Shown: piece after piece, positions 36,151 through 46,462 of the stretch
Layout: the number at the start of each line of letters is the position of its first letter
How positions within the stretch are numbered: the first letter of the stretch is position 1
Assembly: GCA_023362775.1 (NCBI GenBank)
Contig: JALMGJ010000015.1
Span: 14,536,001 to 14,600,000 of the forward strand
Direction of reading: 5' to 3'
DNA from: Charina bottae
Lineage: Eukaryota > Chordata > Lepidosauria > Squamata > Charinaidae
DNA: 64,000 nt
Translations under genes and position numbers: made by a program
The notes under the pieces: model-generated
Databases searched by the model: none
What the model was told of the DNA's origin: nothing
What the model saw: the letters and a program-made list of their open reading frames with translations, nothing else

Positions 36151-36401
36151 CTATGCACAGAACCGATATACAATGAGGCTTTTAAACAGCACGTATTACC
36201 CTGGACGTTACTCACTTCTGAGAGCGGTAAGTACTTGGGTGGCGAACGGGAAGTGCAGAAACCCAGCTTTCCAGCTTAGCGGCAGCAGAGAAGATACTAA
36301 AACGGTAAAACTTAATTTTCATAAGAGCTCATGCCCAAGTGGATGATGTGCTTGGCCCAAACCTGCCTGGCAGATTTTAGACCCCCCTCTTACTTTGATC
36401 G

Positions 36402-36736
36402 GGGGCGTGGTGGCTCAGTGGGTAAGACGCCAGGCTTGTCGATCGGAAGGTCGCAAGTTCGGAGGTTCGAATCCCTAGCCCCGCGTGACGGAGTGAGCTC
36501 CTGCACTCGCCCCAGCTCTTGCCAACCTAGCAATTCGAAAGCATGCAAATGCAAGTAGATAAATAGGTACCACTTCGGTGGGTAGGTAACAGCGTTTCAT
36601 GTGCATCATGCCGGCCACATGACCATGGAAGCATCTTCGGACAACGCTGGCTCTTCGGCTAACAAATGGAGATGAGCACCGGCCCCTAAAGTCGGACACG
36701 ACTGCACAAATGTGCGGGGGGAACCTTTACCTTTTT
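36402..36736 (+). mobile_element. Sauria SINE
   Basis: GGGCGTGGTGGCTCAGTGGG A box, GGTTCGAATCCCTAGCCCCG B box, body with CATGCCGGCCACATGACCA, and tail GGGGGAACCTTTACC. Full length. Confidence 0.95.
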
Positions 36737-36779
36737 TATACCACAGATTTGTATGAAATTCCTGCAATCTTTCTGAAGT

Positions 36780-37440
36780 ATGTTTCACATAATTATTTCC
36801 AGTTGCGCCCCTTCCTGTATCAAGAGGCCCTCCAAACAGTCACTCATGCCCTTGTCATCTCCCATATAGATTACTGCAATGCGCTCATGTGACACCTCTG
36901 CTGCGCGAGCTGCATTGGGTACCAGTTTGCTTCTGGGTCCAATTCAAGGTGTTGGTTATCACCTTTAAAGCCCTACATGGCCTGGGGCCGGGGTGCCTGA
37001 GGGACCGTCTCATCCCGACCACATCCACCCGCCCCACCTGGTCATGCAGAGAGGGCATGCTTCAGACCCCATCAATAAGAGAATTCCATCTAGCAGGGTC
37101 CAGGAGGCGTGCCTTCTCTGCGATAGCACCTGCCCTGTGGAATATCTTGCCCCCAGAGGTGAGGTAGGCACCCTTGCTCCTGGCCTTCAGGAAGTCTTTA
37201 AAGACCTGGTTCTGCCGCCTTGCCTGGAATGAAAGAAATAATAGTTCCTCCTGGGGGTGGTTAGCTTAGTAATATCCTTCTTTTAAGAACTCACTATCTT
37301 TTGGATTTTTCTATTTATTTTATAGTGGATTTTAGATGTATAGGTTTTAACGTTTTATAATATTATTGTAAACCGCCCAGAGTCTACTGTTGTAGAGATG
37401 GGCAGTGATAAATCCAAACAAACAAACAAACAAGGTTAAT
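36780..37440 (+). pseudogene. L2/CR1-like LINE 3' end with broken reverse transcriptase C-terminus
   Basis: One frame reads VTHALVISHIDYCNALM. After a frameshift near 36890 another reads LRELHWVPVCFWVQFKVLVI then FKALHGLGPGCLRD. These are the DYCN and LHWLPV blocks at the C-terminus of L2/CR1-type reverse transcriptase proteins. The 3'UTR follows, with GTAAACCGCCCAGAGTCTAC and an (AAAC)n tail at 37410-37432. It lies directly downstream of the Sauria SINE. Confidence 0.85.
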
Positions 37441-37593
37441 TTCATAAATTAAACAATGACTTAGCACAATGTGACACCAAATATTTTTGCTAAACATGTA
37501 ATACAGCAAAATAAAAAGTAAAATTAGAATTCCTGATTTAAAGGAAATTAATTAATAAAGCATTACATATTTAAAATGGAAATTATATTTATA

Positions 37594-37845
37594 CAGGGTG
37601 TACCAAAAGTCAGGCCCCACAATTATATAAATGACATTAAATATTTGAATTGGTTATCATTTTCTTCTCATCCCTTCCTTCCTTGTTTGACTCATGAGCT
37701 TTGAACATTCCTAAGTACAGTAACACAAGTTTAATTTATTATTATTATTAGTAGTAGTATTTTCTCTGATGTTCGCAAATTCAGATGTGATGATCTCCTT
37801 TAGATCACCTATTGGCCTGTAGGGCCTGACTTTTGGTACACCCTG
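37594..37845. mobile_element. Mariner-like MITE, 252 bp, perfect 24-bp ends
   Basis: CAGGGTGTACCAAAAGTCAG GCCC at the left is matched exactly in inverse orientation at the right. Many mariner families start CAGGGTGT-CCAAAAGT. A TA precedes the left end; the right flank reads AATATT, so the target duplication is not clear. Confidence 0.75.
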
Positions 37846-38235
37846 AATATTGACTGTTTTTAGAATAATCGATAAAAGCATTGCCTATTGTTGGAATATT
37901 TTCCTTATGTGTTTACAATAAGTTTAAATTAAGGATTGATTAAAGATTGTATAGGCAGTAGTAATGCCATTTTATAAAAGAAAAAGGCTGGCTCCTGCCT
38001 TTATAAATAAATGAGCACATTACGTAGCAAAACCGATGTAAAGGAGGATATATATATATAGGAAAGATAAAATGCCCACTTATATAGACATTGTGGTTAA
38101 GGAAACATCAGTTTTTAACAGAAGATGAAAGGAAGGATTGCACAGGAGGAAGATGTTCATGCTGACAGAGCATTAACTTTTGTAATAAGCTAATGCAATC
38201 CATTCTATTGATGATGATTGGCTAAATCTGTAAAC

Positions 38236-38300
38236 TATTCTATTCTATTCTATTCTATTCTATTCTAATTCTAATTCTATGCTACGCTACGCTATTCTAT
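38236..38300. repeat. (TTCTA)n pentanucleotide microsatellite
   Basis: About seven CTATT units followed by variants CTAAT and CTACG. Confidence 0.9.
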
Positions 38301-38374
38301 GCTATTTATATTTTTTAATAATTATAATGATATTGTATATTTATTGCATTTCCATTGGGATCTGTTTTGTATTT

Positions 38375-38475
38375 TCACTCTGGTTTTATTGTAAACCGCC
38401 CAGAATTCCCCCTTCGAGGGAAGATGGGCAGTAATATAAATTAAATAAATAAATAATAAATAAATAAATAAAAAC
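38375..38475 (+). mobile_element. L2/CR1-like LINE 3' tail
   Basis: TTGTAAACCGCCCAGAATTC ... GATGGGCAGTAATATAAATT then an AAATAAATA tail; same 3' end as 37360 and 20055. Confidence 0.75.
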
Positions 38476-38748
38476 ATGTAAGAAGGGAGACAGGGGAGCA
38501 GTCCATCCCAGCTGTCACCAAAGTTACTTGACAACCTTGGGTTGAATAAATTTATTTTCTTTGACCTCCACTGATTGTCTGGCATGTTTTATTGGATTCC
38601 CAGCTTGGGCATGAATGGCGGGTAAAAAGGTGCCTGATCCTTCTGACACTATTATGAAAACTTTTCAATGTTTTATGGCCCTGGGTATAATGACTGCCTT
38701 GCACACTATTTGTTGCAATTTATTCATTGTGACAATATTGTAGATCAG

Positions 38749-39012
38749 TGGGCCGCGGCCTGTTAGGAACTGGGCCGCGGGGCTCCCGCCTGCAAACCCC
38801 ACCCCCTTCTGCGCGATTGGCTCCCACCCGCAAACCCTGCCCCCCCGGTGATTGTGACTGGCTCCCGCCCGCAAACCACGTCCCCCGGTGCGCGCGATTG
38901 GCTCCCGCCTGCAAACCCTGTCCCCGGAAATCCCGGAAACCCCGCCTCCCGGTCTACGGAAAAATCGTCTTTTGAAACTGGTCCCTGGCGCCAAAAAGGT
39001 TGGGGACCCCTG
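38749..39012. mobile_element. hAT-like repeat with tandem ATTGGCTCCCGCC units
   Basis: Left end CAGTGGGCCGCGGCCTGTTA and right end CCAAAAAGGTTGGGGACCCC TG resemble hAT-Charlie-type terminal sequences known from mammals. The middle is four units of about 40 bp, each with GGCTCCCGCCTGCAAACC-like sequence, three with an ATTGG or close CCAAT-box inverse. Confidence 0.65.
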
Positions 39013-39019
39013 CTGAGAT

Positions 39020-40330
39020 GATTACTTAATTATGACTTATAGAAAGCCTGGAATTAAGCACAACAGTAGCTCAGGAATTAAAGCACTTTCTTTGAACTAG
39101 TGTTTTAGAATCTTAGGCAGCTTCACCAAGGATTTCTTTTGTATGTAATTACAGTTGGCAAACAATTTTCTGCTAGAGCTTTACAACAGAGGTGGCTTGG
39201 AACGTTAAATATAGATGGTTCTATCAATCTTCCTGGCATGTTCAAAAACATACTATCAAAACAAAAGAAGACAATGCTTGCAGTATGTTTTAACTTTTTG
39301 CTTCTCATGCGTTTTTAATATACAGTACTTCCTAACGTTAATCTGTAAACTAGGAAGCTATCATTTTAGGGGACACATTTCTTATGTTTTATGTTTCTTC
39401 CTTCTTTTTAAGACTGTAGAAGAAAACAAGTCCCTCTTGTATTCTGCACAAACAATGGCATTACTTTCCTTGTTTCCATTTCTTGAAATATTTGGGAATT
39501 AACCAGAACTAGAAAACTTGAGTCTGGATTCCCCCCAGATATAGTAAGATTTAAACTTAATCTTTTAATTTGTAGATTAAAAAATAAAAATCCAGCTAGT
39601 GCCGGACCTACAGTATTTGAGGAGAAATTACCATTTGTGGGAAAATTAATTTAGCAATAATAAAAGGAACCCATGAAAAAAATACTGCTAAAAGTATTTA
39701 TTTTCAACAGAAACTCATTAGAGTTGTCCAACACAGCTAATGTAAAGGCACAACAGCTGACATTTCAAAAAATAAGAACAGAAGTCCAGGCCTTCAATGG
39801 AATTCATTCCCTGGATAGTCAGCATAAACAAGTTAGTCTAGAAAAATGCTTCCCAAAAGTAGTTCTGAATATATGCATGTAATAATTATACAATCTGCAA
39901 TTCACTTATTTTGAAAATGATTTCCAGTTAGAGGGAACAATACTATTACAATACATTCAAAGTGTTCAGTTCATCTCATTTTTGGCAAATGACCTATTGG
40001 TCATCAGGGGCATCTGCAGCAATGAAACTGCCTTTGAAAGGGCAGGTGCAACTAGGTGATCAAAGTCCCGCCCCTTTTAATGTGTGTTGCATGCACTGAA
40101 TGCATATTAAAAAGAGGCAGGACTTCAATCCCCCGGTCATGCCCACCATTCTGAAACCCAAGGCAAGCAATCATTGCAGTGACTTTCTTAGTGACCCAAA
40201 TCCATGTACTCTGGATGTCTACTAATCATTTATGATAATTTTAATAATTCATATGTGTTAAAATATAATTTGATAAGTGTTTGTTTACTGAATGATTATC
40301 ATTGTTTTAAGTTGCACACAACCTTGAATC
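39020..40330. other. Intergenic, nothing recognised
   Basis: AT-rich. A word set at 40010-40150 (GGGGCATCTGCAG, CCCCTTTTAATG) recurs loosely at 48530-48660, perhaps an old repeat. Confidence 0.45.
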
Positions 40331-40338
40331 CTTTAAGG

Positions 40339-41022
40339 CAGAGCTTTCAAACTGTGTGTTGCCACACAATACTGTGTCGCCTGGGGGCCCCAAGTGTGTC
40401 GCGTGACAACCCGGAAGCACCGGCGGCGGTGCTTCTGGGTTGCCGCGCGGCGCTGCCCCTTCGAAAAGGCAGGCTCCGGGGACCCCTCGGTTCAGGCAGG
40501 GAGGCAAAAAGCCTCCCTGCGCACGCATGTTGCCGAGTGGCGCTCAGCTGTTCTGCGGGGAGAATTTCCACCCCGGCTCCAGGGCAGCATGTGCGTGCGG
40601 GGAGGGGAGGCTTTTGCCTCCCTGCCAGAACCGAGGGCATTTTCTGGGTCCCTGGAGCCTGCCCTTTTGAAGGGGCAGCGGCAGCAGCAGCGCTGCCCCT
40701 TCGAAAGGGCAGGCTCCGGGGACCCCGAAAATGCCTTCAGTTCAGGCAGGGAGGCTGCGTGCGCGCGTTGCCCAGCGGCGCTCAGCTGTTCTGCGGGGAG
40801 AATTTCCACCCCGGCTCCAGGGCAGCGTGTGCGTGCGGGGAGGGGAGGCTTTTGCCTCCCTGCCAGAACCGAGGGCATTTTAGGGGTCCTCGGAGCCTGC
40901 CCTTTCAAAGGGGCAGCGGCAGCAGCAGCAGCGGCAACCTGGAAGCACCGCCGCCGGCACTTCCGGGTTTTTGTGGGCCGGCCGTTGGTGTGTCGCCAAC
41001 GGCAAAAGTTTGGAAAGCCCTT
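40339..41022. mobile_element. Large hAT-type MITE (GCTTTCCAAA family), 684 bp, with internal duplication
   Basis: Ends CAGAGCTTTCAAACTGTG and TTTGGAAAGCCCTT with perfect flanking CTTTAAGG (40331-40338, 41023-41030). The interior has two tandem modules of about 241 bp starting CGCTGCCCCTTCGAAA at 40450 and 40691; each is itself partly palindromic (GGCAGGCTCC against GGAGCCTGCC). No transposase is encoded. Confidence 0.93.
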
Positions 41023-41294
41023 CTTTAAGGGTATGAGGGTACAAAAATAAAATAAATAAAAAAGTAACTTAAACTTGGGTTCTTGGTAGGTAGATCTCTA
41101 TTCCAGAATTGGCACATTTGCATGAAATCTCAGACAAGAGTAACGGTACTGATCAATGCAGATTGAAATGTAACTAATTTACATAAATCTTGAGGTATAT
41201 CCACAAAATAACACAATACTATTAATCCTTGTTATTCCTGAAATCTCAGGATTCCAACATCTCTCAAAATTTAGTAATTCCAGTATAAGAAATA

Positions 41295-41530
41295 CTACAA
41301 TTTGCTGTTGTGGTCCACATTATTTCCCATTTTAGAGTCCACCCTAACTGGATTTATATGTTTATATTTGGATTCGATATTCATGTGGATAGTTACATTA
41401 TTAAGGCTTTGTGTCACTATCCGATGAAGACATTTGGCCTCTTTCATTAGCTCTTCAATCTTTTTATTTGTTGTCAACACCGGTTTTCTTTCTCCAGTGA
41501 AATCAGGATCTTTTGGATACAAATCGTCAC
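41295..41530 (-). CDS. NUDT19: NUDT19 exon 3 (C-terminus with SKL)
   Basis: 236 nt from the CTAG acceptor to the stop. Reads DDLYPKDPDFTGERKPVLTT, then KIEELMKEAKCLHRIVTQ, and ends NSKL. SKL is the canonical peroxisomal targeting signal type 1, in keeping with NUDT19 being a peroxisomal CoA diphosphatase. Confidence 0.95.
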
Positions 41531-41611
41531 CTAGAAATATAATTATTTCTCTCAGTTATATATGTAATATATATATATATTATATTAATATTTATATTAT
41601 ATTTATATATT

Positions 41612-41669
<58 letters not shown>

Positions 41670-44600
41670 TAGAGTTAGTTACAGATATAAATCTGCATTT
41701 TTGGTACTGTTAGTACCTTCAGTCTAAATCAGTGTTTCTCAACCTTGGCCATTGCAACACGTGTGGACTTCAACTCCCAGAATTCCCCAGCCAGCCATGG
41801 GATGGGGAATGGGGTCTGTTACTTGCTTCCAGAATCCAGGTTTGGATCCTGGGCTTGGCAGGAAATGCGGAAGGGAGTCCTAAAATCAGTGTTTCTCAAC
41901 CTTGGCCATTGGAAGATGTGTGGACTTCAACTCCCAGAATTCCCCAGCCAGCATGTGTTGAAGTCCACACATCTTCCAGCGGCCAAGGTTGAGAAACACT
42001 GGTCTAAATGGTGGTGCAAAAAGTTGTGACATAATATTGATTATGAGGCACTATTTTTAATAGAGGCTTTGTCTCAACGTAGCAAGAACAGAATTGTTAA
42101 AGTAGGGGTGCCCAGGAACATTTGACTGCAATCATATTGTAACTTTTATTTACTGGGTTCATAAACATGTTAAGCCATGATCTAAGATTTTCAAACCACA
42201 ATCACTGGTTTCACAGTACACAGCAATCCTAAAACCAAGCAAACAACATTATAGCTGGGTGTATGTTTAATATAACAGAAGATTATTGAATATCTGATCA
42301 TTAATCCTACTAAGTGTACTAGGTGAAATTTAATTTTAATTACATTATTCACCTTTTGTCCTAAACAATCCACTTTTTGGAATATGGCCCCCAGCAACCC
42401 ACTTATTCAAAGTGGTAGATTCATTTTGCAGCTTCTGTTTAGAGTCCAGTGCATCAATAAAGCAGCTTTTTTTTTAAAGGCCAATCCCTCATTTTTACCT
42501 ACCTGGCAACAATTGCATGTGGCCATCTGAAGCCATCAACACAACAGACATCCAACGTTCACAACCTTCTAAAGCTCGTTCTGAGGCAAACCTCTCCAGA
42601 TCACGAAGTGATGAAAAATGGCAGAGCCTACATAATTCGTAAAACTGAGGTGGTGCTATCCAGATCTCTTGAGAGTTAAAAAGTTCAACAGCTTCTGAAG
42701 GGGTTGACCACTGAAAAATAATAAAGCATTAAGTCAATCTCCAGGGCATGTAATTTCCCAATTAAAGGGATATTCTGTAGACTTGATACATATTTTGTAC
42801 AACTTTTAATTCTGTTTTTCTGGTGCTCTCAATGACTGTTTCAATCTATGTTAGTATTTATTTTAGCTGTATTTTTGCTGGACATCATTCTGACAGCTGA
42901 TGCTACATGTCAACTAGCAATTTCAGAAATAAATGAATTGTCTTAAATATTATCCGAAGGAAGCAGAAGACATTACAACAGAGCTTTCCAAACTGTGTGT
43001 CGGGACACGTTAGTGTGTCGGCTGCAGTGTCTGGGTGTCGCGCCTTCTGCTGCCTCCGAGCCCTGCCAGGATTCCGTGCAGGTCCTAGTGCCTACCTTGT
43101 ACCTGGCTGCCTCCAAACCTGCTGAGATTCCGCACAGGTCCCAGTGCCTGCCTTGTGCCCTGCTGTAAGACTGAGTCACGAAACGATGCATGTCTAAAAA
43201 GTGTGTCACCAACATGAAAAGTTTGGAAAGCTCTGCATTACAACATATTTAGAGGATGTGTTTTCACAAGAGATTGCAGAATAGACGCTGGAACTTTGTA
43301 CCAATAGTTTTGAACATATTTTATTTTCAGGGATATTGATTGGATTCTAATGTATTTATTTTCTATTGTCACTCATTTAGCTGAGCGACTTCGTCTGGAT
43401 TTTCTTTTAAACTCAGGATCTAACTTTGTGATACTTATGGTCAAGAAAGGAAATTACTTTGAAGGTACAACATAAATTTATGTTTTAGTTTGATTGGGAA
43501 GCAATCCTTTATTTGTTTGCCCCTTTGTGTTTGAAGTAAACACTCTGAAACACATACCGAAAATACAAAGTACAAAATAGTAAAACAAGTAAATTGAACC
43601 ATGAATCATATATTGTTTTTTTTCCCTTTTGGCTTGGCTCATTTCCCTGACTCACGTTACGATGCCCTTTCCAAGACTTTCACAACTCAAGCATGCGTGC
43701 TTGAGTACAAGTCCAGTGAGATTTCAATGAGATTTCCACCTATAAATAGAATAATGTCAACATATATCTTGAAGCCACCAATTACAGTCCTTATTCAAGC
43801 ATGAACTCTGAACCTGCCAGCTCCCCATACAAAGGGACTGTTTACTGTCCCCCTGAATGGCAAATCAAGGACTTGTGTAGGTAGGAAACTCACCCACACA
43901 AGGACCTGGACTTCACAGATAGTTTAGTTTCCCAAAAGCAATATTGTTAATTTAAGGATCCTTTTGCCCCTAAAGGACAAATAACATAAATACCGAGTTT
44001 AGCTCTGTTTTGTGGCAAAGCACGCCGGAGAACTTACTCCATAAACCTGGATAAAATGAAGTTGGCCGGACTTGGATAAATACTGTACGTTCCACCATTT
44101 GCACTGACATTTAACTAAATTGGAATTAATTACATTCTTTAGAGAAGTTTCAAGCACTAAATAGCCTTCAGCTATCATCAAAGTTTCTTTGGGGGCAATT
44201 TGGGGGTCAAGACCCAAACGTCTAAGGAGCCCGACAAGCTGCCGAGGCTTTGCTGGGAGCCCAGCGTACGTTGTTTTATTGTTTGCACGCTCATAAATTT
44301 ATGTTGCATCTTCAAAGGGATTTGGCTGCTGAAGGTGACCCAGGTTTTGGCCACAACACCCTCAAATTGTACAGCCTGGGACTGATCCGGTTAGATCAGC
44401 CCCATCGCCCGGCAATGGCTAAATAGCAGGGAAGGAAAGCTCTTCATTTTCCTTGCAGGATCCACAACATCGGGTTGGGCAGAGTTGTGGGTTCATTCAG
44501 GGCTCAATGCGCCCAAGGAGCCCAGTCCGGGTGGCTACAGGCTCCCATCCCATTCAATGGATTATGGATTATAATCAATGATTATAATCAATGGATTATG

Positions 44601-45852
44601 GGAACTCGGACAGGTGGGTGCATTTAGGACACAGTTTCGCAACCTTGGCCGCTGGGAGATCTGTGGACTTCAACTCCCAGAACTCCCCAGCCAGCTGGGG
44701 AATTCTGGGCTCTGAAGTCCACAGATCTCCCAGCTGCTAAGGTTGAGAAACACTGATTTTAGGTGGTTGTTGTGGGTTTTCCGGGCTGTGTGGCCGTGTT
44801 CTGGTTCTCTCTGTGCCCAATCTTCTGGCTGTGCTCCTGTCCTCTGAAGATGCCAGCCACAGCTACTGGCATAGGAACCAAAACTGCCAGAACACGGCCA
44901 CACAGCCCGAAAAACCTACAACAGCCATCGGATTCCGGCCGTGAAAGCCTTCGACTATACACTGATTTTAGGCCTCCCTTCCGCTTCTCCTAAAACCGGC
45001 TTCTGGAAGCAAGTAACTGACGCCACCCCAGCTCTGGGGCTACCCGCTCCGCCCAGCCACAGACCCTGCTTCCAGCACGCCCTGGGTTCCCCACCATCGC
45101 GAGCCACCGGGGGACCGCCGTTTGCAAGCCGCGCCAGCTGCGTCCCGGGTGGCTGCGCCACGGATGCTCACCCGGCAAGCCGCCACCTCCCGCTGGTCGT
45201 GCGAGGCGACGGGTGGCTCCTGCCCGAGGCAGCAGCACAGGTAGAAGGCGGTGTCGTAGCGGCGCCCGCCCGGCCCGCCCCGGCCCACCGGCGTCAGCCA
45301 GTTGCCCCACTCGTGCAGCGCCCGCAGGTGGGGCACGCAGCCCAGGCTGCGGCAGAGCTGCAGGAAGCTGCCCGGCTGCCGCTGCACCCGCCGCCGCCAC
45401 TCCGCCAGCTGGGCGGCCGGAGGCAGGCGCTCGGCGGGCAGCAGGCGGGCCTGGCCGTCCGCGTGGGCAGCGTCGTCGTCGGCGGGCACCAGCAGGAGCA
45501 GCCCGCTCTCCTCGAAGGTCTCCCGGATGGCGCAGATGCGGAAGGCGACGTCCCCTGGCAGCGCCGACGCTCCCAGCTCGGGGCGCCGGGCGGCGAAGAG
45601 GGGAGCCCGCGCAGGGGGCTCCGCGCCCAGCCCGCAGCGCGGCGCGTCCGGCAGCAGTTCCCGCCAGGCGGGCGAGAAGTCGGCGGCGTCCGCCACGCCG
45701 CCCGGGAAGACGTGAACGCCGGGCAGGAAGGCGCTCTTGGCGCTGCGCCGCAGCAGCAGCACCTGGTAGTCGAAGGCGGCAGAGCGTGAAGGCCGCCCGC
45801 CGCCCGCTGCCAGGAGCAGGGTGGCAGCCTCCCGCCAGGGCCGCGAGGTCAT
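41295..45852 (-). CDS. NUDT19: NUDT19, peroxisomal CoA diphosphatase (gene span, 3 exons)
   Basis: NUDT19 (RP2p) is a Nudix hydrolase that cleaves CoA and CoA esters to 3',5'-ADP and phosphopantetheine products in peroxisomes. Exons 45172-45852, 42503-42710 and 41295-41530 give 375 codons with the stop (374 aa); human is 375 aa. The split Nudix signature is visible: GGVADAADFSPAW, a family-specific insert, then FRICAIRETFEESGLLL with RExxEESG. The ATG at 45852 was chosen because MTSRPWREAATLLLAAGG aligns with the mammalian start; the frame stays open for 44 codons upstream without support. Introns are large for the gene and hold hAT and foldback elements. A CpG island covers exon 1. Confidence 0.96.
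41611..41668. repeat. (GATA)n microsatellite
   Basis: About 14 GATA units following an AT-rich stretch (41560-41610), in NUDT19 intron 2. Confidence 0.95.
41730..42001. mobile_element. Composite foldback hAT element, 272 bp
   Basis: A left half (CAGTGTTTCTCAACCTTGGC...) and then, from 41887, a full foldback copy ending CCAAGGTTGAGAAACACTG. Only the outer ends carry an 8-bp duplication, GTCTAAAT (41722-41729 and 42002-42009), perfect. The whole composite therefore inserted as one unit. Confidence 0.88.
42503..42710 (-). CDS. NUDT19: NUDT19 exon 2
   Basis: 208 nt, acceptor TTCAG, donor GTAGGT. Encodes WSTPSEAVELFNSQEIWIAP then PPQFYELCRLCHFSSLRDLE and ERALEGCERWMSVVLMASDG, clearly NUDT19. Confidence 0.95.
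42979..43235. mobile_element. hAT-type MITE (GCTTTCCAAA family), 257 bp
   Basis: Ends CAGAGCTTTCCAAACTG and TTTGGAAAGCTCTG, perfect flanking CATTACAA (42971-42978, 43236-43243). Same subfamily as 26009. Confidence 0.95.
44038..44218 (-). CDS. Unassigned coding-like exon in NUDT19 intron 1
   Basis: A minus-strand frame reads LGLDPQIAPKETLMIAEGYL, VLETSLKNVINSNLVKCQCK and WWNVQYLSKSGQLHFIQVYG, then meets a GTAAGT donor (44037-44032). It stays open upstream to about 44300 (KPRQLVGLLRRLG). Amino-acid composition and pattern look like a real protein, and the donor is consensus, but I do not recognise the family. It could be an exon of an unannotated gene, an alternative NUDT19 exon or a decayed copy. 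The upstream limit is uncertain. Confidence 0.4.
44632..44755. mobile_element. Foldback hAT element (TTGAGAAACACTG family)
   Basis: CAGTTTCGCAACCTTGGCCG pairs with TAAGGTTGAGAAACACTG; the arms contain TGTGGACTTCAACTCCCAGA and its inverse. Flanks CATTTAGG/ATTTTAGG are close to a target duplication. Confidence 0.85.
44764..44960. mobile_element. Common squamate interspersed repeat, family uncertain
   Basis: TGTTGTGGGTTTTCCGGGCT ... GAACACGGCCACACAGCCCG ... GATTCCGGCCGTGAAAGCCT TCGAC. The two ends are inverted copies (CGGGCTGTGTGGCCGTGTTC). The word set is widespread in lizards and snakes; possibly the end of a Penelope-like element, but I cannot confirm this. Confidence 0.5.
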
Positions 45853-46150
45853 GCCAGGATGGGGAGAAGGGCACCGAGCGAGGGCGGCCTGCGGAGGGCG
45901 CCGCGCCCGGGCTGATGCTCTGCTCTCCTCTGAGCGCGCGGGGCGGAGGTGGGAGACACTCCACTCCTGCAGTCCCCGCAACAATAACCCTGCGAGGTAG
46001 GCTGGGTGGAGAGAACCTGGCTGTGCTCCCGCCTCCTCCCACCACTTCTACGCTCGCCTCTTGGACGATCTCATTCGGGGCAGAAAGCGGCCGGGCAGAG
46101 GGAACGAGGCAGGGGAGGCGCCGCCTCCTGGGCTGGGAGGGAGGGAAGGA
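45100..46150. promoter_or_regulatory. NUDT19: CpG island at the NUDT19 promoter
   Basis: Dense CpG over exon 1 and upstream. A plus-strand GTAGGC donor follows CTGCGAG at 45995, so divergent transcription is possible. Confidence 0.75.
45172..45852 (-). CDS. NUDT19: NUDT19 exon 1 with Nudix domain
   Basis: 681 nt, 227 codons, donor GTGAGC. Encodes FLPGVHVFPGGVADAADF, then FRICAIRETFEESGLLLL (Nudix catalytic glutamates), LHEWGNWLTPVGRG and FYLCCCLGQEPPV. Very high GC and CpG, so both other frames on each strand are also open. Confidence 0.95.
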
Positions 46151-46462
46151 AGGCAGGAAGGCGGGGAGTGGGAGTCCCAGCCAATCTGCGGGAAGGCTCT
46201 TCGGGAACCCCGGGCAGACCACTTTGGTTGAATGGATGCCTTCCCCAGATGCTTGGAGGGTTGCAAGAACTGAGGTGGGGGGGGGGAGGTTTAAAGGACT
46301 AGCAAAGAGAGAGTGCCCGCAGAGTTCAGCTGCCGGCCCATTCACCCACGTGCACCCCATCTCCAGATTGGAAGCTGCGGTCATGAGCAGGCAAGCCGGA
46401 ACCGAGTCATCTGCATTTCTGCCTGGGGTTTCTGGCGGGCCAGCTTGCATCATGCTATAGAT

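Noticed and set aside
40204..41050. ORFs of 274 and 218 codons
   Set aside because: They translate the duplicated GC-rich module of the 684-bp MITE; no protein family.
44990..46453. 487-codon minus-strand ORF over the NUDT19 island
   Set aside because: It is a GC-driven open frame overlapping NUDT19 exon 1 in another frame, with no domain; the NUDT19 frame explains the conservation.
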